From Sphaerisporangium sp. TRM90804 (lineage in GTDB: Bacteria; Actinomycetota; Actinomycetes; Streptosporangiales; Streptosporangiaceae), in contig NZ_JARWAC010000001.1 of NCBI RefSeq assembly GCF_029846175.1, positions 124,001 through 188,000 on the forward strand: a DNA stretch of 64,000 bases. Direction: 5' to 3'. A program made the position numbers and the translations under genes. Of the stretch, positions 44,583 through 54,080 are shown in pieces. The notes under the pieces are model-generated. The model worked only from the letters and a program-made list of their open reading frames with translations, was not told the DNA's origin and made no database searches. Each line of letters begins with the position of its first letter. Within the stretch, counting starts at the first letter, position 1.

Positions 44583-45718
44583 GCTCCACGTTCGCCGACC
44601 GGCTGCTCGGCAGGGTCAGGCTCGGCGGCCTGCTCGCCCTCGCCGCGCCGCTGCTCGCCATCGTCTTCGCCGCCCTGGTGACGTCGATCGTCCTGGTGCT
44701 CACCGGCAGCCCGCCGCTGGGGACGCTGGCGCTGCTGGTCGACTACGGATCCCAGCCGCGCACGATCGTCATGATCGTCAACCTGGCCACGACGTACTAC
44801 ATCTCCGCGCTCGCCGTCGCGATCGGGTTCCGCATGAACCTGTTCAACATCGGCGTCGACGGCCAGTACCGCCTCGCCGCCCTGATCGCCGCAGCGGTCG
44901 GCGGCGCGCTGGTGCTGCCCGCCCCGCTGCACATCCTGGTCATCGTCCTGGTGGCGGTGGCCGTCGGCGGGCTGTGGGCGTCGCTGGCGGGCCTGCTGAA
45001 GGTCACGCGGGGCGTCAGCGAGGTCATCTCCACGATCATGTTGAACGCCATCGCCACCGGCTTCGGCGCGTGGCTGCTCACCACCGACCGGCTCGCCGTG
45101 GCGGTGTCGGGCAGCAACAACATCGGCACCAAGCCGATCCCGCCGTCCGGGCAGTTCCCCGGCTTCTCGCTGGTCCCCGGCACCCAGGCCAAGGTCTTCG
45201 GCTTCGTCGTGATCGCGGTGGTGCTGGGCGTGGCCTACCACGTGCTGTTCAACCGCACCCGGTTCGGCTTCGACATGCGGGCCACCGGTCAGTCCGAGGC
45301 GGCCGCCGTCGCCAGCGGGGTGAACGTCAAGAAGATGGTGCTGGTCTCCATGATCCTGTCCGGGGCCGTCGCGGGGCTGGTGGGCATGCCGCAGCTCCTC
45401 GGCGCCTCCTACTCCTACAGCCTGGACTTCCCCACCGGGCTCGGCTTCACCGGCATCGCCATCGCCCTGCTCGGCCGCAACAACCCGGTCGGCATCGCGA
45501 TCGGCGCGCTGCTGTGGAGCTTCCTGGACAACTCCTCGGACATCCTGGACCTCGAAGGCATTCCCAAGGAGATCGTGATCATCATGCAGGGCACCATCGT
45601 GCTCTCGGTCATCATCGCCTACGAGCTGGTCCACCGTTACCGCCTGGCGGCCGAGCAGCGCCGGGTGAGCCGCGAGCTGTCCACCGCGGCGCCCGCACCG
45701 GAAGGAGCCGGCGTATGA
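44579..45718 (+). CDS. Nucleoside ABC transporter permease (first)
   Basis: A 379-aa permease of the BPD_transp_2 family with about nine membrane helices. AIGFRMNLFNIGVDGQYRLA, VSEVISTIMLNAIATGFGAW and GFTGIAIALLGRNNPVGIAI are standard segments of the YufP/NupB-like subunit. It pairs with the next gene to form the membrane channel energised by the upstream ATPase. Both ends overlap its neighbours by 4 bp (ATGA), showing tight coupling. The C-terminal tail is polar (RRVSRELSTAAPAPEG). Confidence 0.93.
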   Translation: MSSTFADRLLGRVRLGGLLALAAPLLAIVFAALVTSIVLVLTGSPPLGTLALLVDYGSQPRTIVMIVNLATTYYISALAVAIGFRMNLFNIGVDGQYRLAALIAAAVGGALVLPAPLHILVIVLVAVAVGGLWASLAGLLKVTRGVSEVISTIMLNAIATGFGAWLLTTDRLAVAVSGSNNIGTKPIPPSGQFPGFSLVPGTQAKVFGFVVIAVVLGVAYHVLFNRTRFGFDMRATGQSEAAAVASGVNVKKMVLVSMILSGAVAGLVGMPQLLGASYSYSLDFPTGLGFTGIAIALLGRNNPVGIAIGALLWSFLDNSSDILDLEGIPKEIVIIMQGTIVLSVIIAYELVHRYRLAAEQRRVSRELSTAAPAPEGAGV

Positions 45719-46986
45719 CGACCGTCGCCCCGGCCGCGGTGGCGCGGCCCGCGCCCCCGGCCGGCCGCCGTTTCCGCCTGAACTGGCGCGTCGCCCTGCT
45801 GGGCGTCCTCGGCCTGCTGGTCATCATGTCCCTGGCCCGGGTGGTCACCGGCGCCGACGACATCACCTCCGCCGGCACGATCGGCGCCGCGCTGGGGCTC
45901 GCCGTCCCCATCGGCCTGGCCGCCCTCGGCGGCCTGTGGTCCGAGCGGGCCGGCGTGGTCAACATCGGCCTCGAAGGCATGATGATCCTCGGCACCTGGT
46001 GCGGGGCCTGGGGCGCGATCGTCTTCGGCAACCCGTGGGCCGGCGTGATCGCCGGGGCCGTCGGCGGCGCCCTGGGCGGCCTGCTGCACGCCCTGGTGAC
46101 CGTGACGTTCGGCGTCGACCACATCATCTCCGGCGTCGCCATCAACATCCTGGGCCTGGGCGTCACCCAGTACCTGTCCAAGCTGGTCTTCACCGAGATG
46201 CAGGGCGGCGGCGAGACCCAGTCGCCGCGCATCCCGGCCATCCCCGAGGTCGGCGTCCCGGGCGTCGGCGGGCCGCTGGAGAGCCTGGAGCGCACCCACT
46301 GGTTCCTGCTGTCCGACATCGCCGGCGTGCTGCGCGGCGTGACGCAGGGCGTCTCGCTGTTCACCGTCGTGGCGCTGCTGCTGATCCCGCTCAGCTTCTA
46401 CGTGCTGTGGCGCACGCCGTTCGGGCTGCGCCTGCGCTCGTGCGGCGAGCGTCCGGTGGCCGCGGAGTCGCTGGGCGTCAACGTGTACTTCCACAAGTAC
46501 GTCGCGGTGCTGGTGTCCGGCGCGCTCGCCGGGCTGGGCGGCGCGTTCCTGTCGATCGTGGCCTCGGGCATCTACCGCGAGGGCCAGACCGGCGGCCGCG
46601 GCTTCATCGGCCTGGCTGCGATGATCTTCGGCAACTGGCGTCCCGGCGGCCTGGCCGGCGGCTCCCTGCTCTTCGGGTACACCGACGCGCTGCAGCTGCG
46701 CCAGGGCGGCACGTCCGTCCACGCCCTGCTGCTGGTCGTGGCGATCCTGCTGGCCGCCGTCGCGGTCTACCAGCTCACCCGCCAGGGCAGGCACCGCGCG
46801 GCGCTGCTGAGCGGCGGCTTCGCGGTCGCGGTGTTCCTGGTGTTCGCGATGACCGACACCGTGGCCGAGCAGTTCACCTCGTTCACGCCGCACCTGACCA
46901 CGCTGCTGGTGCTGTCGCTGGCGTCCCAGCGGCTGCGCATGCCGGCCGCCGACGGCGTCCCCTACCGCAGGGGGCAGGCCAAGTGA
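45715..46986 (+). CDS. Nucleoside ABC transporter permease (second)
   Basis: A 423-aa permease of the YufQ/NupC-like subunit type. LGGLWSERAGVVNIGLEGMM is the hallmark of this family, followed by GVDHIISGVAINILGLGVTQ and GRGFIGLAAMIFGNWRPGG. About 80 extra C-terminal residues with two more hydrophobic stretches (AALLSGGFAVAVFLVFAMTD, LTTLLVLSLASQRL) extend beyond the usual length. The start overlaps the first permease and the stop overlaps cdd (GTGA). Confidence 0.93.
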   Translation: MTTVAPAAVARPAPPAGRRFRLNWRVALLGVLGLLVIMSLARVVTGADDITSAGTIGAALGLAVPIGLAALGGLWSERAGVVNIGLEGMMILGTWCGAWGAIVFGNPWAGVIAGAVGGALGGLLHALVTVTFGVDHIISGVAINILGLGVTQYLSKLVFTEMQGGGETQSPRIPAIPEVGVPGVGGPLESLERTHWFLLSDIAGVLRGVTQGVSLFTVVALLLIPLSFYVLWRTPFGLRLRSCGERPVAAESLGVNVYFHKYVAVLVSGALAGLGGAFLSIVASGIYREGQTGGRGFIGLAAMIFGNWRPGGLAGGSLLFGYTDALQLRQGGTSVHALLLVVAILLAAVAVYQLTRQGRHRAALLSGGFAVAVFLVFAMTDTVAEQFTSFTPHLTTLLVLSLASQRLRMPAADGVPYRRGQAK

Positions 46987-47396
46987 CCGGGCCCGGCATG
47001 GACGCCGCGGGCGTCGACTGGGAGGCGCTGCGCGAGGCCGCCGTCGCGGCGATGCGGCACGCGTACGCGCCCTACTCGCGGTTCCCCGTCGGCGCCGCCG
47101 CCCTGGTGGACGACGGGCGCGTGGTGAGCGGCTGTAACGTGGAGAACTCCTCCTTCGGCGTCGGCCTGTGCGCCGAGTGCGGCCTGGTGTCGGCGCTGCA
47201 CGCCTCGGGCGGCGGCCGCCTGGTGGCGTTCACCTGCGTGGACGGCAAGGGCGTGCTGCTCATGCCGTGCGGGCGCTGCCGGCAGCTGCTGTTCGAGCAC
47301 GGCGGGCCCGGGCTGCTCGTGGAGACGCCCGAGGGGCCGTGGCGGCTGTCGGAGCTGCTCCCGTTCGCCTTCGGCCCCGACGACCTGCTGCGCTGA
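46983..47396 (+). CDS. cdd: Cytidine deaminase
   Basis: A 137-aa tetrameric-type enzyme deaminating cytidine and deoxycytidine to (deoxy)uridine. Zinc ligands are Cys63 (CAEC, with catalytic Glu65) and Cys96/Cys99 (PCGRCRQ). PYSRFPVGAAALVDDGRVVS and GCNVENSSFG bind the nucleoside. The GTG start overlaps the permease stop, so import and deamination are translationally linked. ATG 46998 is a possible internal start. deoA follows after 79 bp. Confidence 0.95.
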   Translation: MTGPGMDAAGVDWEALREAAVAAMRHAYAPYSRFPVGAAALVDDGRVVSGCNVENSSFGVGLCAECGLVSALHASGGGRLVAFTCVDGKGVLLMPCGRCRQLLFEHGGPGLLVETPEGPWRLSELLPFAFGPDDLLR

Positions 47397-47475
47397 CCCC
47401 GCGGCGCGCGCCGCCGCTTCGACCCGCGCCCCCGCCGGGGGCGACCGACGACCTGTGCCGGGAGCTGGAGAAACC

Positions 47476-48753
47476 ATGGACGCGATCGACGTCATCGTCG
47501 CCAAGAGGGACGGCCGCGAGCTGTCCGGCGAGCAGATCTCGTGGGTGGTCGACGCCTACACCCGCGGCGCGATCGCCGAGGAGCAGATGGCCTCGCTCGC
47601 CATGGCCATCCTGCTCAACGGGATGACCCGGCCCGAGATCGGCCGGTGGACCGAGGCGATGATCCGCTCGGGCTCGCGCATGGACTGGTCGGGCCTCGAC
47701 CGGCCGACCACCGACAAGCACTCGACGGGCGGCGTCGGCGACAAGATCACGCTGCCGCTGGCGCCGCTGGTGGCGGCGTGCGGCGCGTACGTCCCCCAGC
47801 TGTCCGGCCGCGGCCTCGGGCACAGCGGCGGCACGCTGGACAAGCTGGAGTCCATCCCGGGCTGGCGGGCGTCCCTGTCGAACGACGAGATGCTGGGCGT
47901 CCTGCGCGCGGCCGGCGCCGTCGTATGCGCGGCCGGCGACGGGCTCGCGCCCGCGGACAAGAAGCTGTACGCGCTGCGCGACGTCACCGGCACGGTGGAG
48001 TCGATCCCGCTGATCGCGTCGTCGATCATGTCCAAGAAGATCGCCGAGGGCACGGGCGCGCTGGTGCTGGACGTCAAGGTCGGGTCGGGCGCGTTCATGA
48101 AGGACGTCGAGCACGCCCGGGAGCTGGCCCGCACGATGGTCGACCTCGGCACCGACCACGGCGTCACCACGGTCGCGCTGCTCACCGCCATGGACCGCCC
48201 GCTCGGGCTGGCCGTGGGCAACGCGCTGGAGGTGCGGGAGTCGCTGGAGGTGCTGTCCGGCGGCGGCCCGTCCGACGTCGTGGAGCTGACCGTGCGGCTC
48301 GCGCGCGAGATGCTCGAGGCGGCAGGGGTGACCGGCAGGGACCCGGAGGACGCGCTCAAGGACGGGTCGGCCATGGACGCCTGGCGGCGCATGATCGCCG
48401 CCCAGGGCGGCGACCCCGACGCCGCGCTTCCGGAGGCCGCCGAGACCCTGGAGGTCACCGCGCCCGCCTCGGGTGTGCTGTCCAGGCTGGACGCGTACGG
48501 GGTGGGCGTGGCGGCGTGGCGGCTGGGCGCGGGCCGGGCCCGCAAGGAGGACTCGGTGTCCGCGGGCGCGGGCGTCACCCTGCACGCCAAGCCCGGCGAC
48601 ACCGTCCGGGAGGGGCAGCCGCTGATGACGCTGCACGCCGACGAGGCCGCCCGGTTCGAGCGCGCCCTGGCGGCCCTGGAGGGCTCCTACGAGGTGGGGG
48701 AGGCCGCCGACCCCGGCATGCTGCCGCTGGTCGTCGACCGGATCACCGCCTGA
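47476..48753 (+). CDS. deoA: Thymidine phosphorylase
   Basis: A 425-aa pyrimidine nucleoside phosphorylase giving base plus 2-deoxyribose-1-phosphate. MDAIDVIVAKRDGRELSGEQ, the signature SGRGLGHSGGTLDKLES, the phosphate-binding KHSTGGVGDKITL and KVGSGAFMKDVEHARELA are present. The C-terminal PYNP domain ends the protein (VSAGAGVTLHAKPGDTVREG). ATG 47476 follows a CTGGAGA ribosome site. It is the last gene of the lipoprotein/transporter/deaminase string. Confidence 0.95.
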   Translation: MDAIDVIVAKRDGRELSGEQISWVVDAYTRGAIAEEQMASLAMAILLNGMTRPEIGRWTEAMIRSGSRMDWSGLDRPTTDKHSTGGVGDKITLPLAPLVAACGAYVPQLSGRGLGHSGGTLDKLESIPGWRASLSNDEMLGVLRAAGAVVCAAGDGLAPADKKLYALRDVTGTVESIPLIASSIMSKKIAEGTGALVLDVKVGSGAFMKDVEHARELARTMVDLGTDHGVTTVALLTAMDRPLGLAVGNALEVRESLEVLSGGGPSDVVELTVRLAREMLEAAGVTGRDPEDALKDGSAMDAWRRMIAAQGGDPDAALPEAAETLEVTAPASGVLSRLDAYGVGVAAWRLGAGRARKEDSVSAGAGVTLHAKPGDTVREGQPLMTLHADEAARFERALAALEGSYEVGEAADPGMLPLVVDRITA

Positions 48754-48810
48754 CCGGCCCTACCGGCGGCCCGGCCGTCGTCAGGACCAGGCCGGCCGGC
48801 TCGGCCGTCG

Positions 48811-49197
48811 TCAGGAGGGGGACGACGGCTGGGCCATGGAGCCGTTCAGGACGGCCCGGTGGGTGGGCCGGGCCTCGGCGTGCCGCTCGCGCCCGGTCTC
48901 GGTGATCTGCACGAAGACGCCGCGCCTGTCCTCCACGCACATGTTGCGGCACACGAGGCCGGCCTTCTCCAGGCGGGAGATCAGGCGAGACAGCGCGCTC
49001 TGGCTGAGGTGGACGGCGTCGGCCAGCTCCTGGACGCGGTACTTGCCGTGCTCGGACTCGCACATGCGGTCGAGCACCTCGAAGTCGCTGACGCCCAGCC
49101 CGTGCTTCTCACCCAGCTCGCGTTCGAGCGCACACCAGGTGGATGCGTGTCGGGCCAGCAGCTCACGCCACGAGCCCACGACCTCGGCGTCGTCCAT
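48811..49197 (-). CDS. MarR family transcriptional regulator
   Basis: A 128-aa winged-helix protein starting MDDAEVVGSWRELLARHAST. ADAVHLSQSALSRLISRLEK is the recognition helix and CVEDRRGVFVQITETGRER the wing. ATG 49197 lacks a ribosome site, but TATAGT stands 6 nt upstream, indicating a leaderless mRNA. The gene is divergent from an MFS efflux gene (86-bp gap). The gap contains several TGCA-type half-sites, so it very likely represses the pump and itself. The inducer is unknown. Confidence 0.9.
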   Translation of the reverse strand: MDDAEVVGSWRELLARHASTWCALERELGEKHGLGVSDFEVLDRMCESEHGKYRVQELADAVHLSQSALSRLISRLEKAGLVCRNMCVEDRRGVFVQITETGRERHAEARPTHRAVLNGSMAQPSSPS

Positions 49198-49248
49198 GCC
49201 CGGACTATAGCATGCACGTTCATCTGATGCACGGGAATTATTTGCTTG

Positions 49249-49261
49249 TGCATTGAATGCA
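49249..49261. promoter_or_regulatory. MarR operator candidate between marR and MFS genes
   Basis: TGCATTGAATGCA (6-bp arms, 1-bp centre) lies 22 bp before the MFS start. ATGCACG also occurs twice on the MarR side (49212 and 49226), and ATGC-N4-GCAT overlaps the right arm. Multiple half-sites in an AT-richer 86-bp gap are typical of MarR control. Confidence 0.55.
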
Positions 49262-49283
49262 TACGCATGTAGCCTCCTGAGAC

Positions 49284-50714
49284 ATGATCTCCCCACAAGA
49301 CGAACGTTGGGACGGGCGCCTCTGGGGGGCGCTGACCGTGCTCTGCGCCGTCGTGTTCCTTGACGCGCTCGACGTCTCCATGGTCGGAGTCGCCCTGCCG
49401 TCCATCCAGGCCGACCTCGGCCTCTCCACCTCGACCCTGCAGTGGATCGTCAGCGGGTACGTGCTCGGGTACGGCGGCCTCCTCCTGCTCGGCGGCCGCA
49501 CCGCCGACCTGCTCGGCCGCCGGCGGGTGTTCCTCGTCGCGCTCGCGCTCTTCGCGGTCGCGTCCCTGCTCGGCGGGCTGGTGGACGACGGAGCCCTGCT
49601 GATCGCGGCCCGGTTCATCAAGGGCATCAGCGCCGCCTTCACGGCGCCCGCGGCCCTGTCCATCATCACCACCACCTTCGCCGAGGGCCCGGCGCGCAAC
49701 CGGGCGCTGAGCATCTTCACCGCCTGCGGCGCCAGCGGCTTCTCCCTCGGGCTCGTCCTGTCGGGCTTCCTCACCGAGCTCGGCTGGCGCTGGACGTTCC
49801 TCATGCCGGTGCCCGTCGCGATCATCGCGCTCGTGGCCGGCCTGAAGCTGCTGCCGCGCCACTCCGGCGAGGAGCGCGCGACCGGCGGGTACGACCTGTT
49901 CGGCGCGGCGACGATCACCCTCTCGATGCTGCTGTTCGTGTTCTCCGTCGTGCAGGCGCCCGAGGCGGGCTGGGGCTCGCTCTCCACGATCGCCGGCCTG
50001 GCGGGCGCCGTGGCGCTGCTCGCGCTGTTCGTCGCCGTCGAGCTGCGCATCAGGCACCCGCTGGTCCGCCTGTCGATCCTGAGGTCCGGGCCGCTGGTCA
50101 GGGCCAACCTCGGGCTGGTCATCCTGTTCGGCTCCTACGTCGGCTTCCAGTTCGTGGCCATGCAGTACTTCCAGAACCTGCTCGGGTGGTCGGCGCTGCA
50201 CACCGCCCTGGCCTTCCTGCCCGCCGGGCTGCTGGTGGCGGTCACCTCCACCAAGATGGGCGACCTCGCCGACCGGTTCGGCACGCCCAAGCTGATCGTG
50301 ATCGGGTCGGCGTCGCTGGCCGCCGGGTACGCCGTGTTCCTCGGCGCCGGAGAGAACCCGAGCCTCGCGACCATGGTCATTCCCGGCATGGTGCTGCTCG
50401 GCATCGCGTTCGCGCTGTCGTTCCCGTCCCTGAACATCCAGGCCACCAACGGCGTGGCCGACGACGAGCAGGGCCTGGCGTCCGGCCTGCTCAACACCTC
50501 GGGCCAGGTCGGCGGGGCACTCGTCCTCGCCATCGTGGCGGCCGTGGCGACCGCCGACGGGGGCGCGGTCACCATGGAAGCCATCCGCTCGTCGTTCGCC
50601 GTCTGCGCGGCCCTGGCCCTCGTCGGACTCGGCATCGCCATCACCGGCCTGGTGACCCGCTCCCGCCCCGCCACCGAGGAGGCGGAACGGGCGGAGGTGC
50701 TGGAGAGGATCTGA
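49284..50714 (+). CDS. MFS transporter, DHA2 (EmrB/QacA-like) drug efflux
   Basis: A 476-aa protein with about 14 membrane helices. FLDALDVSMVGVALPSIQAD is the DHA2 motif D1 region, LGGRTADLLGRRRVFLVALA is motif A, and FTACGASGFSLGLVLSGFLT is the motif C-like antiporter segment in helix 5. It would export drugs or metabolites using the proton gradient. It starts at ATG 49284 opposite a MarR gene with operator-like repeats between, the usual arrangement for inducible efflux. Confidence 0.92.
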   Translation: MISPQDERWDGRLWGALTVLCAVVFLDALDVSMVGVALPSIQADLGLSTSTLQWIVSGYVLGYGGLLLLGGRTADLLGRRRVFLVALALFAVASLLGGLVDDGALLIAARFIKGISAAFTAPAALSIITTTFAEGPARNRALSIFTACGASGFSLGLVLSGFLTELGWRWTFLMPVPVAIIALVAGLKLLPRHSGEERATGGYDLFGAATITLSMLLFVFSVVQAPEAGWGSLSTIAGLAGAVALLALFVAVELRIRHPLVRLSILRSGPLVRANLGLVILFGSYVGFQFVAMQYFQNLLGWSALHTALAFLPAGLLVAVTSTKMGDLADRFGTPKLIVIGSASLAAGYAVFLGAGENPSLATMVIPGMVLLGIAFALSFPSLNIQATNGVADDEQGLASGLLNTSGQVGGALVLAIVAAVATADGGAVTMEAIRSSFAVCAALALVGLGIAITGLVTRSRPATEEAERAEVLERI

Positions 50715-50876
50715 CGGCCTTCGTCGCCACCGGTCAGCCCCTCGGCGCGTGCGCCGGGGGGCTGCTTTGCCGCCTGTGGGTGACAATCGCGGGACACCGG
50801 GTGATCCGGCGAACCTCCGGGGCGGTCCCGACGTCGTATGGTTGGTGAACTTCCTGAAGGAAGACGAGGCACCGAC

Positions 50877-51536
50877 ATGAAGAAAATCGCCGTAACCGCC
50901 GTCCTGGTGTCGTTCACGCTGCTCACGGCGTGCGGCAGTGCCGAGAATCCCGCGCCCCAGGCCACCGCCACGGTGACGGTCTCGCCCTCGGAGCCCGCCT
51001 CGTCCGCGCCCGAGACCTCCACCCCGGCGACCGGCCCGTCGGCCACCGCCTCCGCCGGCCTGTCCGGCACCCCGGCGCCCAGCGCGGCGGCGTCCACGCT
51101 GCCGCCTCCGACCGGCACCAAGCAGGTGGAGGTGACCCGCAACCCGTCCCGCCCGCCCCTGGTCGTCGGGGCCCGCGCGGGCGGCCACAAGGGGTTCGAC
51201 CGCGTGGTCATCGACCTCAAGGGCCCCATGACGGGCTACACCGTCGGCTGGGTGAAGCGCATCCTGGAGGACGGCTCGGGCGACCCGATCGAGGCCGAGG
51301 GCGACGCCTACCTGCAGGTCACCCTGCGCCCCGCCAACGCCCACACCCCCGACGGCAAACCGACCTGGGGGAGGACGCCCGTGTTGCGGCCCGAGCTGTC
51401 CAACGTGCGCAGCATCATACGAGCGGGCGACTTCGAGGCCGTGGTGACCGTCGCCGTCGCCCTGCGCCACCGCGCCGGCTTCCGCGTCCTGGAACAGCGC
51501 GAGCCCTCCCGCCTGGTGGTCGACATCGCCCACTGA
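50877..51536 (+). CDS. Lipoprotein with AMIN-like domain
   Basis: A 219-aa exported protein. MKKIAVTAVLVSFTLLTACG is a lipoprotein signal with lipobox LLTAC. A Ser/Thr/Pro/Ala-rich spacer of about 70 residues follows. The folded part (RAGGHKGFDRVVIDLKGPMT, VTLRPANAHTPDGKPTWGR, EQREPSRLVVDIAH) resembles the AMIN-like domain of actinobacterial cell-envelope proteins, thought to bind polysaccharide or peptidoglycan. GAGG is 8 nt from the ATG. It stands alone. Confidence 0.8.
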   Translation: MKKIAVTAVLVSFTLLTACGSAENPAPQATATVTVSPSEPASSAPETSTPATGPSATASAGLSGTPAPSAAASTLPPPTGTKQVEVTRNPSRPPLVVGARAGGHKGFDRVVIDLKGPMTGYTVGWVKRILEDGSGDPIEAEGDAYLQVTLRPANAHTPDGKPTWGRTPVLRPELSNVRSIIRAGDFEAVVTVAVALRHRAGFRVLEQREPSRLVVDIAH

Positions 51537-51628
51537 CAGGGATGATGTGGGTGAGCACCTCCCGCCGGGGCCGCCCCTCGCTCGCGCCCCCGGGCGACGC
51601 GGGTGAGCCGGGGTCCTAAACTGGCTCC

Positions 51629-51985
51629 GTGGTGAGCAGAATCGCGGGCCCGACCCGCATCCCGGTGCCCGGCGGCAAGGTGATCGACGAATACGTCGGC
51701 CACGTGAACACCGGCGACGACCAGGTGTCGATCGCCCACATGGTCGCCCCGGCGGGCTGGGAGGAGCCTCCCCAGACGCCGGAGTTCACCGAGCACACCG
51801 TCGTCCTGCGCGGCACCGTGGTGATCGAGCACGACTCCGGCGTCACCGAGGTCTCCGCCGGCCAGGCCTTCACCACCACCCCCGGCGAGAAGATCCGCTA
51901 CACCGTCGGCCCGGAAGGCGCCGAGTACATAGCCGTCTGCCTCCCCGCCTTCACCCCCGAAACCGCCAACCGCGCCGACTCATAG
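51629..51985 (+). CDS. Cupin domain protein
   Basis: A 118-aa single cupin barrel. EFTEHTVVLRGTVVIEHDSG and EVSAGQAFTTTPGEKIRYTV give the two cupin motifs, but the usual metal His cluster is thin: only H of EHTVV is kept. Metal dependence is therefore doubtful. GTG 51629 is preceded by TAAACT 6 nt upstream and lacks a ribosome site, so it is probably leaderless. Function unknown. Confidence 0.8.
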   Translation: MVSRIAGPTRIPVPGGKVIDEYVGHVNTGDDQVSIAHMVAPAGWEEPPQTPEFTEHTVVLRGTVVIEHDSGVTEVSAGQAFTTTPGEKIRYTVGPEGAEYIAVCLPAFTPETANRADS

Positions 51986-52032
51986 ACCGTCAACACCAGT
52001 CACACCGTCCGCAAGCCCGATCGCCGTCCCCT

Positions 52033-52070
52033 GAACGGCGCATTCGGCACGGCCTTCCAAGGGCGGCCCT
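52033..52070 (+). repeat. Dispersed repeat element A, copy 5 (degenerate)
   Basis: GAACGGCGCATTCGGCACGG then CCTTCCAAGGGCGGCCCT. The core and the CAAGGGCG end are recognisable. It lies between the cupin gene and add. Confidence 0.5.
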
Positions 52071-52191
52071 CCTTCCCAGCCCCACTCGCCGTCGCGCGAA
52101 CAGCCGTGCCTCAGCCGCGTACGGATACGCGCTGTCCACAGGGCGGGGCGTCCGGGGGTCGCCGGGGCGGCTCAGTCCTTAAGATGAGGCG

Positions 52192-53271
52192 ATGAACCTG
52201 CAGCCCAGCCTTGTCGAGATCCGCAAGGCGCCCAAGGTACTTCTCCACGACCATCTCGACGGCGGCCTGCGGCCCGAGACGGTCGTCGAGCTCGCCCGGG
52301 AGACCGGCTACGACAAGTTGCCCACCGGCGACGCCGACCAGCTTCGCGCCTGGTTCCGAGACGCGGCCGACTCCGGGTCGCTGGAGCGCTACCTGGAGAC
52401 CTTCGCCCACACCGTCGGCGTCATGCAGACCCGCGAGTCCCTGGTCAGGGTCGCGGCCGAGTGCGCCGAGGACCTCGCGCACGACGGCGTCGTCTACGCC
52501 GAGGTGCGTTACGCCCCCGAGCTGCACACCTCCGCCGGGCTCACGCTCGACGAGGTGGTCGAGGCCGTCCTCGAAGGCTTCCGCATCGGCTCCCAGGGGC
52601 GGGGCATCCGGGTGAACACCCTGCTCACCGCCATGCGCCACCAGGCCCGGTCCATGGAGATCGCCGAACTGGCCGTGCGCTACCGCGACGTCGGCGTGGC
52701 CGGGTTCGACATCGCCGGAGCCGAGGCCGGCTACCCGCCCACCCGGCACCTCGACGCCTTCGAGTACCTCCAGCGCGAGAACTCCCACTTCACCATCCAC
52801 GCCGGCGAGGGCTTCGGGCTGCCGTCCATCTGGGAGGCCATCCAGTGGTGCGGCGCCGACCGCCTCGGCCACGGCGTGCGCATCATCGACGACATCAAGG
52901 CCTCCTCCGACGGCACGGCCACGCTCGGCCGCCTGGCGGCGTACGTGCGCGACAAGCGCATCCCGCTCGAGATGTGCCCGACGTCCAACCTGCAGACCGG
53001 CGCCGCCGACTCGCTGGCCGACCACCCCATCGGCCTGCTGCGCCGCCTCAATTTCCGGGTCACGGTCAACACCGACAACCGGCTGATGAGCGGCACCAGC
53101 GTGTCCCAGGAGTTCGGCAACCTGGTCGAGACCTTCGGTTACGGCTGGGACGACCTGCAATGGTTCACCATCAATGCCATGAAGTCGGCCTTCCTGCCGT
53201 TCGACGAGCGGCTCGCGCTGATCAACGGTGTCATCAAGCCCGGATTCGCCCAGCTCAAGTGGCAGGCTTGA
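52192..53271 (+). CDS. add: Adenosine deaminase
   Basis: A 359-aa zinc enzyme converting (deoxy)adenosine to (deoxy)inosine. Zinc ligands are His19 and His21 ([11 protein letters not shown]), a His in TIHAGEGFG with the catalytic Glu, a further His in DRLGHGVRI and an Asp in [11 protein letters not shown]. The product feeds the purine nucleoside phosphorylase encoded at 56.4 kb. TAAGAT lies 6 nt before the ATG, pointing to a leaderless mRNA, although GAGG also overlaps the gap. Gene order matches the cdd-deoA-add arrangement of other actinomycetes with insertions between. Confidence 0.96.
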   Translation: MNLQPSLVEIRKAPKVLLHDHLDGGLRPETVVELARETGYDKLPTGDADQLRAWFRDAADSGSLERYLETFAHTVGVMQTRESLVRVAAECAEDLAHDGVVYAEVRYAPELHTSAGLTLDEVVEAVLEGFRIGSQGRGIRVNTLLTAMRHQARSMEIAELAVRYRDVGVAGFDIAGAEAGYPPTRHLDAFEYLQRENSHFTIHAGEGFGLPSIWEAIQWCGADRLGHGVRIIDDIKASSDGTATLGRLAAYVRDKRIPLEMCPTSNLQTGAADSLADHPIGLLRRLNFRVTVNTDNRLMSGTSVSQEFGNLVETFGYGWDDLQWFTINAMKSAFLPFDERLALINGVIKPGFAQLKWQA

Positions 53272-53336
53272 GAACTGCCGCGAAGGCGTTACCGTGGTGA
53301 CCGCCTGGTGAACGGAAAGGTGCCGGTGAGCGAGCG

Positions 53337-53960
53337 GTGAAGCCACAAATCTACCGATCCAAGACCGCATGGGTCCTCGGCTGGGTGTGGGTCGCCTTCG
53401 CCGCCCTCAACGCCGCGGATCTGCTGGTCAACGGCCGTCTGCCGTCGGCCCTCATCGCGGGCGCCGTGCTCGCCGTGCTCACCGCCGGGGTGTTCATCGG
53501 CTGCCTGCGCCCCGGCATCCTCGCCCGCGAGGACGGCGTGCTGGTGCGCAATCCGCTGCGCAACGTCTTCGTGCCCTGGAAGGCCGTCGACGCCGTGCAC
53601 GTCTCCCACTCGATCACCATCGAGTCGGGCGACGAGAGCGTCCGCTGCTGGAGCCCCCAGTCGTCCGCACGGGAACGCGCCAAGTCCGTCCGCCGCGGCG
53701 TCCCCGCCACCACCCCGTCCACGCCCGGCTACCTGCCGAGCAGCCGCGCGGAGGTCCCCAAGGCCCAGCAGACGGCCGCGATGGCCGTGGCGGGCCGCAC
53801 CCACGCCGACTGGGTGGCCCAGCAACTCACCGAAGCCGCCGACCGAACCCCCCGCCCTCCAGGCGATCAGACGACCCTCACCGCCACCTGGTCCCCCTCC
53901 GCCCTGGGCGCCCTGGCCGCCGCCCTGATCCTGGTGATCGCCGCCCTCATCGTCGCCTGA
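53337..53960 (+). CDS. PH domain-containing membrane protein
   Basis: A 207-aa protein. Two N-terminal hydrophobic segments (WVLGWVWVAFAALNAADLL, LIAGAVLAVLTAGVFIG) precede a bacterial PH-like (bPH_6) domain: PGILAREDGVLVRNPLRNVF and VPWKAVDAVHVSHSITIES. A polar linker leads to one last hydrophobic segment (LGALAAALILVIAALIV). GTG 53337 lies 65 bp after add, perhaps in the same transcript. Such proteins are common next to add in actinomycetes; function unknown. Confidence 0.75.
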   Translation: MKPQIYRSKTAWVLGWVWVAFAALNAADLLVNGRLPSALIAGAVLAVLTAGVFIGCLRPGILAREDGVLVRNPLRNVFVPWKAVDAVHVSHSITIESGDESVRCWSPQSSARERAKSVRRGVPATTPSTPGYLPSSRAEVPKAQQTAAMAVAGRTHADWVAQQLTEAADRTPRPPGDQTTLTATWSPSALGALAAALILVIAALIVA

Positions 53961-54080
53961 CGCGGCGGTTCCTCGCCGGTGGCCGCGGCGTGGCTTCCTC
54001 GCCCGGTGGCCGCGGCGGCCTGCTCGCTCGGTGGCCCTCGCCCTCCACCTTCCTCCGACTCCCCTCCGCCTGACGGGGTG

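Noticed and set aside
41636-48753. Sugar (ribose) transporter instead of nucleoside transporter
   Set aside because: The binding protein is of the BMP nucleoside type, the permeases carry the nucleoside-subgroup signatures, and cdd and deoA are coupled directly behind.
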